Source of the DNA: Echinarachnius parma
Lineage: Eukaryota > Echinodermata > Echinoidea > Clypeasteroida > Echinarachniidae
Direction of reading: 5' to 3'
Assembly (NCBI GenBank): GCA_037951105.1
Contig: JBAMJV010007708.1
Coordinates: 1-64,000 of the forward strand
DNA: 64,000 nt
The notes beneath the pieces are model-generated. The model saw only the letters and a list, made by a program, of their open reading frames with translations. It ran no database searches and had not been told where the DNA came from. Shown here in pieces: positions 1 through 12,700 of this stretch (within the stretch, counting starts at the first letter, position 1; the number at the start of each line of letters is the position of its first letter). The position numbers and the translations under genes were made by a program.

Positions 1-360
1 GTGTGATTCGCGCGCGCGGTGAAATCAAAGATGGAGGCGGAGTTCTGGAGTACAATCAATACCCCTCGGGCCTCGGGCCGACGCCGTGATCGGACACGAC
101 CGCTTCATTCAATCAATATCGCGCTCACATCGCTGGGGTACGTACGCGTTACGTAGGTAACCAGAGTTCGGCCAATCAGTGCAGGCCATGGGTCGATCAT
201 AATTCGCGTGCGGTGAAATCAAAGACTTATAGTAGACGGAGCTGGCCGGCCGGCGCCGGTACGACAACAATAGGATACTTATATCGCGCTAAACCACGCA
301 TTGTTTCGCCGGCGCGGCCCAGCCAGCTAGGCCCATGGCCCAGCGCTAGCGCGCGCACTA
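1..360. other. GC/CpG-rich flank upstream of gene A
   Basis: This stretch is much richer in CG dinucleotides than the AT-rich DNA around it and lies just upstream of the gene A promoter. A block ending in GGTGAAATCAAAG occurs twice (about 10-30 and 205-225), each time after a CGCG or GCGTGC run, as a direct repeat with about 190-base spacing. No open frame of note is present. It may be a promoter-proximal CpG-rich region, which is inferred from position only. Confidence 0.35.
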
Positions 361-458
361 TATGACAATAAACCACTTGACTTTGACACTTCTTCTGTTG
401 TCATTATAATATAATGGGCTATTGGGCTATAGCCTAGACCCGGGCCATGGCCAGACCC

Positions 459-493
459 TATATAACTTTGACTTGTATGTCCAAAGATCAGAT
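459..493 (+). promoter_or_regulatory. Putative core promoter of gene A (TATA + Inr)
   Basis: TATATAA lies at 459-465. An Inr-like TCAGATC begins at 488, which puts the predicted +1 A at 490, 31 bases downstream of the TATA start, the canonical spacing. The first coding exon starts at 655, giving a 5' UTR of about 165 bases. The call rests on these two short motifs and their spacing. Confidence 0.4.
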
Positions 494-654
494 CTGCTCT
501 CTGCTTCGTCAGTTACGCTACGCATCTACAATTTCCCCAGTTTCGACGTTTCTTATTTGTAGTCTACCGAGTACGCCGCGTGTTATTTAGTACCTAGACC
601 AATTTACGACTACGGTATAGAATTTCTCGCCGAAGAGTCGAGTCTTCAATCATC

Positions 655-792
655 ATGTGGTGGCTCCAACGCGAAGGACCAAGGGTTTTCCTGATGATTA
701 ACGACAGGAGGGCGTGCAGCAAGCACAGCAACACGGAGTTCAGCCATCTCTTTGCGATCGCCAAAGACCAGCAAGATAGTGACCAGATCACG
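655..792 (+). CDS. Gene A exon 1 (N-terminus)
   Basis: The ATG at 655 opens 46 codons that end exactly at a GT donor (793, GTAATC) in phase 0. Joined to the acceptor at 4110-4111, the frame runs straight into the internal Met at 4157 through FEFSDGISTSGRFSR. Composition is GC-rich compared with the intron that follows. The translation (Trp-Trp, then VFLMINDRRACSKHS and EFSHLFAIAKD) has the varied composition expected of coding DNA. Confidence 0.65.
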
Positions 793-3700
793 GTAATCAC
801 CATGTTATTACTTATTGTACCTTTCTTTTTCTAGACGTAAGACTAGTCTAGACCAAAGTTAAGTTTCCAGTACTGCAGTACTAAACTACTACTTTACTAA
901 TCAATCATATCCCATAATGCCATGTCATTTTCCAGGTGTTTGAATCAATACAATAAATACATTTTGTAGTTGTTAATTTGAAATAGCTTCACAAATTCAA
1001 GGAAATAGACTACACATTTGGTATCGAGGGGTAACTATACTATAGTTTTAATAATGACTGAACTTACAATATTCTAACCAGCACAATAAGAATTAAGATT
1101 ACAAACAAGTTAAAGCTTTATTAATAACTCCACCATTCTCAAAAGCCTGTTATAAATCATAATTAAAAGCCTTTAAAAGCACAGGAATCGAGGGCGCTCT
1201 CAAATAAACCATTGGTTTCAACAGTGGCATACCCTGGATTTTTTCGCCATCCTAAGTACTAGTGCAAGTCAAGTGAGCAGTTATGCCAGATGGGTTACAA
1301 CTATTTTTGTACAATACAAATTATGCATTATTTGATGACAATATTATTTGATCACAATTTCTTTGTGAGATAATGAAAAACTGAGTGTGGAATTTGAGAA
1401 AACATTAAATTTTAATGACAAAAATAAAACATCACAACAAATGGTTGAAACCAATTGCCTTTTTAGAGAGCACCATCTTGTGTTTTAATGGCTTTTAGTT
1501 ATTTGTAATTTTGTATACCTTTCAAGCATGGTGGAGTTACTGTCCAGGTATATGATTACTAATTGTTGAGTATTTCCCAAAGTGCCCCTCTGCCCCCCCC
1601 CCCCCCCCCCCCCGATATTTATTTCTGAGATTGTATCAAATTTGAAAATAACATATAATTTTAATGACAGAATTAACTTTATTTGATCAAAATCTGTTCA
1701 TAAACAGCTGAAATATCCATTTCACCACTGGACTTACAATCAGTTCATAAGCAGCTGTAATATAAATATATTTTTATTTAAATCACTTTGCAATATTTAT
1801 ACTTTTTAGAGAAAAAAAAATGCCGAAGACTTCATTGAAAAAAAGGGGAATAGGTTTTTTTAAAAGTTGTGGATTATATCTCATTTGAATCATTATTTGA
1901 ACAAACATTAAATGCACAAATTTGTATTAAAAAGGCTAAAACTAAGTAATAGTTGTTTTGAATTAGCGCCATCTTGAGTTGTAAGGGCTCTTTTTGAACG
2001 ATAACAGGGGTATTATTTAGTCATTTATAATTGTGTAAATACTTATCAAGCACCTTGTACCGTAATGGTGAGCCAGGTTTTTGTTACTAAAATTAAGTTT
2101 GACCAATACTCAACTATCCCTTTAAGTTGATATGATCGAATAGAGAGTTCATCAATAACTAGTACTACAAACCTCTTTAGACATGCATATTTGTAAGCAT
2201 TATTTTACATTTTTAGCTTTCTTATTTTATGCACAATAACAGCCCCCCTCCCCCTCTCCCCCTCTCCCCTGCAAGTCAAGGGGCTTACGCCTAATTAAAC
2301 CATTTTCGTACAGTTCATTAAAATATTTTTTTATTGAAAATGTTTTTCACCGGTAATCAGCGTGCGATATTTTAGACTTTTTAGAAAAATGTAAACAAAT
2401 GCCCGAAGACTACTTTGAAAACAATCTGAATATGTTTTTAAAAAGTCCTTGATGATATCTTTATTTAATCATTATTTCAACTAGTTTAATGCATGATTTT
2501 GTATGGAAAAGAAAGCCAAAACTTAAGATTTTTTCAATAGCGCCATCTTGAGTTGTAACGGCTCTTTTTGAATGATAGCAGGGGTTTTACTTAGTCGATT
2601 GTAATTATGTATACTTTTCGAGCATGGAAAATAACTATTACTTTGTTCCGTAATGGTGCACATTTTGGTTACAAAAGTTATTTATGCAGTTAAAAGTACT
2701 GTAAAATATTCAGATATTGTGTTAAGGCATATTTTTGACAATTTTTACCCCTTTTAAGCCAATTTTGAACCATGCCCGTAGATCCCTTAACCCCCAAAAC
2801 ATAGGGTTAGACACCAAAACCAAATAAAGAGACCCACCAATGACAAAGTTATGGCCAAAAATGTGATTTTTTAGGAAAAACGGTGGCCATCTTGGATTTT
2901 GGCCCTGCACACTTTTTTCTTAGACCCCAGGGAAAAAATATTTTCATTTCATGTTGAGATAGGGCAAATGGAATACAAAAAAACTGTCCCGAAAATAAAA
3001 TGACAAAAAAAGTATTTTTCACCACGTATTATAGCCCACTCCTATTATTATATGTGTTGGTACTGTTTTGTGATATCAAATAGAGACCCAACATTTTGCA
3101 AAGGGTTGTGTAATTCATAAACAAAACAATTAATTTCCACCACTTACGGAACCACTAGTATTTCCTGGTTCCTCGTTTGCGAGTGCGCCAATGCTATTCA
3201 CACGTACGTTTGTAAACAATAGAAACTGGGGCGATTTGCTTGCTCCGCACACGCAGTAGTCTACAAGTTCAGACCGCATGAACGCATGCTTAAGAATGGT
3301 GATGCGTTTTCCAATTAAATATTTTTTTCTGAAAACATATTTTTGTGAACTTGTTGATGGAATGGAATGCTCAAGATGTTACCTTTCTCGGAATATTAGT
3401 TTTGGGTGGTGGTACCCTTTCAGTTGAAAAGAGAAAATGCTCAACAGTTAAAAAAAAACCTCTTTAGAATTAGACATCTTTTTTACTTGTAAGCACTAAT
3501 ATTTTACATTTTTAGCTTTCTATTTATGCAAAATAAAATCAGTTGATGAAGTAGCCATGTTTATATTGAATCAACTATTATTGCTTCTCTGTGAATAATT
3601 ATGATTTTGTGTTATTCTCCCAATATGTAGTGCTCGATTTTATTTACTAGATCCTCGAAATAAGCACTATATTAAGAAAATATTGCAGTTTGATTTTGAA

Positions 3701-6700
3701 AGTAAATTAAAATTTAAAATTAGCCTCAATACGAAATGTAGTTGCCTCCTTTGGCGTTACATGCCATTTTGGGCTTCTGCGGGATATTGTCAATGTTACA
3801 GTTGAGAGCAAATATTTTCTAATATAAATAGACATTTCATGAGAGGAAATTACTTAAAGAAATCAAATGCAATATAACACTGGCTGTACAGTTAAGTGTT
3901 CGTGAATATTAACCAATATATATGAAGAAAAAATTAGAGGTAAAAAATGTCGTGATCCTTTTGTTCTGATTCGTGATTTCCTTTTTCCAAAGTAACTATA
4001 GACAAGAAATCATAATGTTTTCTTGCAAAGCAGATTGAGACCTTTACATCAATATAACATTGTGTTGATTCAATGATGTGACTAATTTTCCTTTCTTTAA
4101 ATGTAAAATAGTTTGAGTTCTCCGACGGAATTTCGACCTCTGGACGATTTAGCAGAATGGACAAGAGGAGATCAAGCCAAGGACTTTTCTGCCTGGAGGC
4201 AGAGCTAGAGGACGTCGATGAGGCCCTACAAGTCATCGATTCCCTCATCGATGCCTCATCAGAGGAAACCGGTGCACCCCCTGTTACCAACAAGAGGAAG
4301 AGGCAACCAGCCAACCGAAAAGGTATTATGTTACACAAATCTGCTATTAAATAGTGGTGTCGATTTCGGGATTATTTCCCTCCCGGGACTCGCGATAATT
4401 TTTTGGGCGAGTCACAGGTACCCGAAATTTACCCATTTGTGGATTTCGCTATCGGCATGTCACGCCGCTGGGAAAACATGGTTTAATACATTGCATCTCA
4501 TGAGTTTATAATGAACTGAATGATAACTAGCATATTATTACAGAGTGCATGAACACAAAAAGGACAGAAAAGAAAATGGGAGTGGGCAGATAACTCGGGC
4601 GTTCAAAGAGGGAAAAAGGAAAGAAAAGAAAATGAGAGTGGGCAGATAACACGGGCGTTCAAAAAGGGGACTTTTGCTTTTTTTTCGGGATATCGAGTAT
4701 CGATTTTTGCGCCCGGGACTCGACATTTTTCGGCGGGACCCGGGTACCCGTGACTCGTCAACAGCCTTACTATTAAACAATTCTTTCAAGCTTTCCAAAA
4801 TTTGACTGGTATTATTTATATTCCTAGTGTACGTTAATATATCTTTCCAGAAATAGGAAAAGTTAATAATATCCAGGAAATATTTTCACAAACTGTATAA
4901 TTTTCTATAAATGACAATTTCTTTAAAATTTCTTTATTTTAACTAATAACATAAGAGTAATAATAATGTGATATATTTTAAAATTTGATCACAATACACA
5001 TATTTATCTCCAAAATTTGTGGCTGTCATATGCAGCTACAGCCTTCGTCAGCGATGTGACAAATATGTGTATTGTCATCAAAAGTTTAAAATAGATATCA
5101 TGATTCAATACATATTAAAGGGATAGTTGAGTTTTGGTAGAGAGGGCGCTAGACTACTTATTTTTTGGGGGAGGTAATGAATAACTGAGTGTAAAATTTG
5201 AAAGAGCATAATATTTAAATAATAAAATCATCTTTGTTTGATCAAAATCGGTTCAGAGATGGCTGAAATATCCATAAATATAACAATTTGTAATAAACCT
5301 GGGGCCCCAGGTTTATTAGAGAATTTTGAACCAGCCGTTAAAAATTCAAAAAAATGCTTCCTCTTTTCATAAAGTTACAAATATGTATTTAAATAGTTGT
5401 TGGTTATTTCTCTATCTAATCACTATTTCAACAAAGCATCACATGCACAATATTTTATTCAAAATGGTTGAAACCGATGAGTGTTTAGAGAGCGCCCTCT
5501 TACGTTTTAACGGCTTTTTTTGAATGATAACATGATCTTTACTACGTCATTTATAATTTTGTGTTCCTTTCTAGTTATAACTATTAGTTTGTAATGTAAT
5601 GATGCAGGTTTTGGTTACTAAAATTCAGTTTCACCAAAACTGTACTGTCCTTACCAGAACTCAACTATCCCTTTAACTTTCATAGTAGTAATAATAATAT
5701 GTAATACTATAATTGATACTTGATGCATTTTGTAAAGACATTTCAGAGATGCCAAGTAGTTTGGATTTTCGTTATTAAACTTTTATTAAATATGAAGTAA
5801 ATACAACTCAGTATGATGTGTAAGATTTATATGCAGGGGAAAATTTAACTCCAAATTTATGAACAATGTAGTGTATTTCAATCTTCCAGATGGTGGTGTT
5901 TATTTCTTTTTTTACCATTCTTCCTAGGCACAGGTAAGCAGAGGCAAGCGCGTTTAGATGATAGTGGCAGCAGTTCATCTGACAGCACGCACTCTGATGG
6001 GAAAGGTATCATTTTACAAACAACTTATCATTTGTTAATATAAAGCAATGATAATCAGTCACAATTAAACAAACTAGATGCTGAATAGTGTGTGATTTTT
6101 TGAAATTTCTTGCCAATGTCACAGTTGCTGATTTAGATAAGATATTAGCATTATTTGGTTTCAATGGCCTATATCAGTTTACATTCTCTGAAAGTAAATC
6201 TTCAATGGAATATGGTATCTAGATAGAGAGCATTAATGCAAGATTTGAAGGAAAAAAAATATTTTCAAATTAAAGATAAAGACCAATTTTGGTCAAATTT
6301 AACTTTAGTAACCAAAACGGAACAAAGTAATAGTTATAACTTTACCATGCTCGAAAAGTATACATAATTACAAACGACTAAGTAATACCCTTGATATCAT
6401 TCAAAAAGAGCCATTACAATGCAAGAGGGCGCTACTTAAAAAAAAATCATTGGTTTTAGTCTTTGTTCATACAAAATTGTGCATTTGATGTTTTGATTCA
6501 ATAGAAATATCATCAACGACTTTTTAAAAAACGATTTAGATTGTTTTCACAGCAGTCTACAAGCATTTTTCAGAGCCTAACAAAATTCAATATCTAACCG
6601 TCGCAATATCTATTAAGGCCGGATTGATATGATAATTTACCAAATATATCACTTAGTAGCGCGGTTTCCAGGCAAAATCTCTTCCAGCTTATGAATTTTT

Positions 6701-9700
6701 TTATTTTTTTTATTTCCCATTCTTCATATAGGCACAGGTAGACAGAAGAGAGCCTGTTTAGATGCTAGTAGTTCTTCTGACAGCCAGGCCACTGATGGAA
6801 GAGCAGATCAGCCAGTTGAAATAGACACTGTTATCGCTTCCAAATGTAGAGGTAAGTTAAATTTTATGGTTAGTACATATAGTTACCATTCATGCTTTAC
6901 AGATACATGAGTTTAATTGTGTCACATTGGACCTATATGGATAGGTTGTTAAAAGTTACCCGGGGGGGGGGGGGGGGGGGGGGCTTGCTCTCAGGTAAAA
7001 TGATTTTCCATCAATTGATGATTTGACACAGTTTTGATTAATGACTCTAGATTTTGAATACTTTATGAACCTGAGCACTATAACACTGAATGCGTATAAC
7101 AAAACAAATTCATTTTGATGGGCATATCTCAGAACATTCTAGACATTTTTTTTACATCACACTCTCAGAGCCAAAATTACAGTCAATACATATTCAAGTG
7201 ATTTTAAGCATTTTGATATTATTTTGATATTCCCGAAACAAAGTATACACCAGACTAGACTTGTATGCAGACGCAAACACAAACAGTATCTGCAAGAATC
7301 TTCAGCCTTCAGGATTGAAGTCCTGAGGCAGATTAACCCGAAAAAGAAGACTTTGCACTTCCATCACTCTATTATAAAATCTTTGATTTTGTTAATAAAT
7401 AACTGATATAAGTTTATGAAGGAAATTCATACATGTAGCTTTTTTTCTCTATTTTAATTTCTGTTTGTACTTCAGGAATCCATGTTGTCCCTCTAAGGAA
7501 TCTGGTGGAGGCTGGTGCGGAGATCCAGAGGGAGAGGACACGAGGAGAAATCCTTGCGGGGAAGGACCTTTTCCTCGAGGCACTGGAGGATCCTCGATCC
7601 TCTGTCCTCATCCCAGCAATGGTCGAGGACCAAGTAGAGGATCTGCAGAAGGCAAAGCTGCAGGTGTTAGGAGGGCCATCATCCAGTTATGTACTTGGTG
7701 CACAAGAGCTTGTGGCAGATGAGCGGTAAGTCTTTATTCATGTAGCAAGATGAAATAATATAAATCTTAATATAAATTTAATTTATAACTATCTAAATAC
7801 CCTATTATTGATGCAAGTCTAAACAATATAATAGGGGACGGGTGGAATCCACCCCTTTGCTATAGCATAACCAAAATAATAGGGTCTGATTAGGGTTAAG
7901 ACCAAAAAATTGGAATCCTATACAGCATAATCGTAGTGGAGATTATTGAATTTTGTGATTATTTTTTCTGATAAGATATGAGAGAAAAAAAATCTCCCAC
8001 ACAGTAACCCCATATATTTAGATGTAGAGGTCTTTGTGAGTTCTGCATGGAAGTATCTGCAGAATCTGCAGTTGTCTATCTAATATGTACAAATATCAAT
8101 GGATGTTATTTACCTTTGAAACTGAGAATTTCAAATTTTGATTTTGGTACTTCTAGTATTTTTGCGGGAAGATATTTGGATTCCTTATGAAATTTCCTTT
8201 CAGGAAATGTATACTTTGATAAAATGGGGGCAAAAAGGAGACAACCTTATGATCGAGGCATGTACTTGTAAACATATATCACTACCATAATAAATAGTAA
8301 TTTGTTGCTGATTCAGAACTTTCCCTTTTAATGATATGTGTAATATGTGCCTTTTTGTAATTTAAGTGTCATCAGCTAATGCAATCTCTTACAAACTTAA
8401 TATGTTTGGTATGCAAGGTCCCCAGTATGATAATATAGAGATAATACAGAGAACTGCTAAAAATAGATATCATTATTGACATTGTGTGATGTTTTAATCC
8501 TATTTCAGTTTTAGGCACCTGAGTGATGGATGGAGGGTGCGGGTGTTTGTTGGCCTGACAGAAGTGGAGGCCATGAGGATCGGGCAGTTAGCGGCCAAGC
8601 AGAGGACAGCGGCAAAGACCTCATTCCAGGATGAGGCAGGGATATGCCGACGGATATTAGTAGGAGGGGACATCGCAGAGGAGGAGCCACCGAAGATGCT
8701 GGCGGGTACTAGAAGGAAGTGTGCCATGGCCCTTGGACGGAAGAGTGCGTTCAACGCCCCTGGACGGAAGAGTGCGTTCAACGTAAGAATATATACAGTA
8801 TACTATATTCATATACAATAACAAGTCAGTAAACATATAATGCTTGAGAATGTCATACTCATTTACCCATTTTTATCACATTGAAAATTTAATTTAATCA
8901 CATAGAAATTAAATTTGTAAATTGTGCTATTTCATCAATATTTAAGTTTGTTGAGAAAATGTGCTTATATTGAGAATGGCATATTATAAGGTCTTTATTG
9001 TGTGCAAAATCTATGTAATGTAACATTGTCATAAAATAGTGTTTAATTTTTTACATTCATTTCATGTGATACTGCTGCAAGTTTGACTTTATTCCATTAT
9101 TGCATACTTTTTTCGCTTTAAAGCTGTTGTGAATTATGATCCAGATCCTAACTATTCAGCACTTATTTTATTTCAGGCTCTTCGATCGCTGGAGCCTACA
9201 TTCCAGCTAGCCAGTTACAGCTGCAGGTGTTGGAGAAGGGCCCAGAGCCTGTTCAACAACTTCAAGGCCAAGCATGAGAAGGATTTGTCGCAGTTTGTAA
9301 GTATAAAATCTGATTACATTTTTCTTACGTTTTCTTTGACTGCAAGCAAATGGAAAGAAACATTACCTGAAACATATGGGTTAGCTTGCAGCTTCTAAAA
9401 TACTGGTGCATTTACGGGACAATGCCATTATGTTAGGCATGATATATTTCACTACCCTCCCTACACACACACACACACACACAGGAAGCACAAAAGGAAA
9501 GTGAAATTAAGAATTATTTGCAGCCAAAATACAGACACTTATGACTTTTTTGATGGGGTAGGGAAGGGGGGGGGGGGGGGGGCTGTCATGCAAAAGTTAT
9601 GGATATGTAAGGTCTCTTGGTGCTCCTACTGAAAATACAAAGCTATGCCAATGTTAACAATATGTTAGTAAATGTGAGTGATGACGTGTCTTCTTCTTGC

Positions 9701-12700
9701 CTCCTAAAAAGGATAGTCCCATATTTTATAGTTGTAATTTTTCTTGTGGTATTTCTAACCAATAAATCATTTCATCATAGTAATTAGCATACTTCAAAGA
9801 ATATTTATAAAGTTCCATTTAAATGTACAGATTTCAAATAGAATAACGTACACATTGGATAAAACTATTTCAACCAATGCAGTGCATTTCTGTACAATCT
9901 TGAATATGTCTGTAAAATGTACTTTTGGCAATCAGAATAGTTGCATAAGTTGTTGACAAAACATGAATGTATTTTAATTAGTTTAATTAATTGAGAATTT
10001 TAAATATATCATTTACAGTGGTTCATGAAGCTGCAAGGCCTGAGGGAAGAGGACCGCTTCACCCTTCTCACCCGAGCTGCAGAGGACCTGGATCTGAAGA
10101 AGATGGCAGCCTCTGCAGCACGGATGAAGAACCTAAAGACGGTCCAGGGGCACTTCCTGAAGGTGGTAGGCCTGTCGACGTGGGAGGAGGCAGAGGAAAG
10201 GTACCCTCATCACACAAGTGAGGCTTCACTCAAGCCCTACCTTGGTAAGATATGACCAGGTTTTGAAACCGTGATCCCAGTAGAAACTAAAAATGTGTTC
10301 CATTATATCGTCATTTGAATAAATTTTCAGATTTTTATAATCTGTGCTTTCTGACAATATTCAAGGCAAACAATTTTATGCTAGGTTAAAAGGATAGTTG
10401 AGTTTTGGTAGAGAGGGCGTACACAAAATATTTTTTTGTGAGATTAAAGAATGAGTGTCAAGTTTGAAAGAGCATACAATTTCAATGGCATGCATAATGA
10501 ACCTTATTTGTTCCAAATCAGTTCAGAAATGGCTGAAATATCCATGAATATATCAATTTATAATAGATGTGGGGCCCCACAAGTATTCAATCATTTTGAA
10601 CAATCTGTTTTAAAATGCTTCCTCTTGCAAAAAAACTTATAAAGTGACTTTTAGATATTTGTTTTTTCTCTACATATATATAATATTTGTCAACAAAACA
10701 TCACATGCACAATGTTTTATTTAAAATGGTTTAAACTAATGCTTTTTTTTAAAGCGCCCTCTTGAGTTTAAAAAGTTATTTTCGAAATGAAAACAGTTGT
10801 TTTGCTTAGGCATTTGTACTTGCAGGTGCAGGTTTTGTTTACTAAAATTCAGTTTGAATAAGACTGTACTCTCTCTACCAGAACTTCAATATTATACAAA
10901 CAACATTTAATGAAACTGTGCTGTAAACATGTGGACGTTTATTTCATTTGGAAATTAATAGTGCATACAAATGTTTACAAATATAGTAAGTGGCATTAAT
11001 TAAATGTTATTATTTCATATCAAGACTGATCAATTTTTATTTTCAGACCTGAAGTTCAAGAAGGGTGATGTTCCTGCCAGCCTTCTTCACTTTGCTTTGA
11101 ATGCAAAGCAGAGAATCACCAAACCGGACTCAGCAGGCCTGCTCATTTGCAAAGTCACTCAGGTAATGGATATTTGTTTGGTGCATGCATTTTTGTACAT
11201 GTGCTACATGTATACATTGTGCATGTAAAAGTTAAGCAATATATATATGATGGTCTGCTTTTTTCTCACAAAAAGCATGCACATATTTAGGATAATAATT
11301 CACATCACCAAGACATGTCGGTTATGTTGCTAAAAAAGCATGTCATTATTCAAGGCTCTTGTGGCCTGATTATCAAAAAAAAAATTGAGGCTAAAATGTT
11401 ATTTATATGATGAACAATAAAACACAGAATCGCATGCCAGGGAGTACAGTCTAACAGTACAATACAATTAGGCCGAAATATATAACAAAATGTTAAACAA
11501 ATGCAAAAATACAGGCCATGAACTGCTTAGGATTTAACTACCATACCCTGTTCCTGCATGGATGATGAGCAACACAATATTAGTAGTTCGAACTCATTTC
11601 TTATTATTGTTATTTATTTTTTATTTTTTAGAAACTATAATATTATATCTTTTTCAGATTGTCAACATTTTTCACAGGATACCAAGGCGATAATGACATC
11701 AGCTGCCAGGGTTCAAGTCTACCTCTGCCAGGATGTCTGCACTGCTGCAATGCAGTGTATTTCTGTACAAACTTGAATATGTCTGTAAAATGTACTTTTG
11801 GTACTCAGAATGACATGCATAAGTTGTTGACATGTATGTAGTTTTATTATTGTGAATTTCTAATATATCATTTACATTGGTTCATGCAGCTGCAAGGCCT
11901 GAGGGAAGTATGCCTGTTCCTGGATGATGAGCAACACACATTTAGCAGTTCGAAATCAGTTCTTATTATTGTTAGACACATTTTTTTTAATTTTAGAAAC
12001 TATTATATTATATCTTTTTCATATTGTCAATATTGTTCACAGGATAGCGAAGTGATAAGGACAGATGCCAGGGTTCAAGTGTACCTCTGCCAGGACGTCT
12101 GCACTGCTGCAAGGGCTATGACTCTGGCCAAGGGAAGCCAAACCATTTGCGTTGTTAACCAACCAGTGGATGAAATTGAAGGTATATCTACACAACTTAA
12201 TTTTTTACAAAGGCCGATGTAGGTCATTAGTTTCAATAAGTTTATGTCATTTTAGAGGTATCATAAGGAAAATTCCTTATAGAAATATAAAAGTTCAAAG
12301 TATGTGGCTGGAGGCTCACGAGCAGTGTATTATACAATGTTGAGTATATAGTACATTATACCTTCACAGTCTCCCCTTGGATTTCCTTTCTCCTAGCTGT
12401 TTTCCTAAATGTATTACGCATTTTCAACACTTGATCAGTCTTTCAACAATACCGATATCCATATGATCAAGATAGAAGAAACCTTTGCAATTTACAAAAT
12501 TGATCCATTTATGATCCATATATATGATTGTATACAAAAATACAAAACCCAATTTGAACTGAAAATAGCATTGGACATTTGTTGCACACTTTTGAACTTC
12601 TCACTGTATGCATTTGTACAATTTTATGCATACATCCATAATAACAATAATATATCAGACAAGTGAGCGAAGGAGCTCGAAATCTAAAATGTACCCATAT

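Larger units (their letters stand above)
793..4111. other. Gene A intron 1: MITE-rich, no gene seen
   Basis: Non-coding. It holds three degenerate copies of the TA-target MITE family described at 5118-5673 (about 1360-1560, 1575-2123 and 2290-2700), a poly-C run near 1595-1613 and a C/CT-rich run near 2241-2270. From about 2720 to 4111 it is AT-rich with no recognisable feature. Confidence 0.5.

Noticed and set aside
11659..11690. Alternative exon 10 acceptor after TTTTTCAG
   Set aside because: Gives an in-frame stop within 12 codons; the region is a truncated duplicate.
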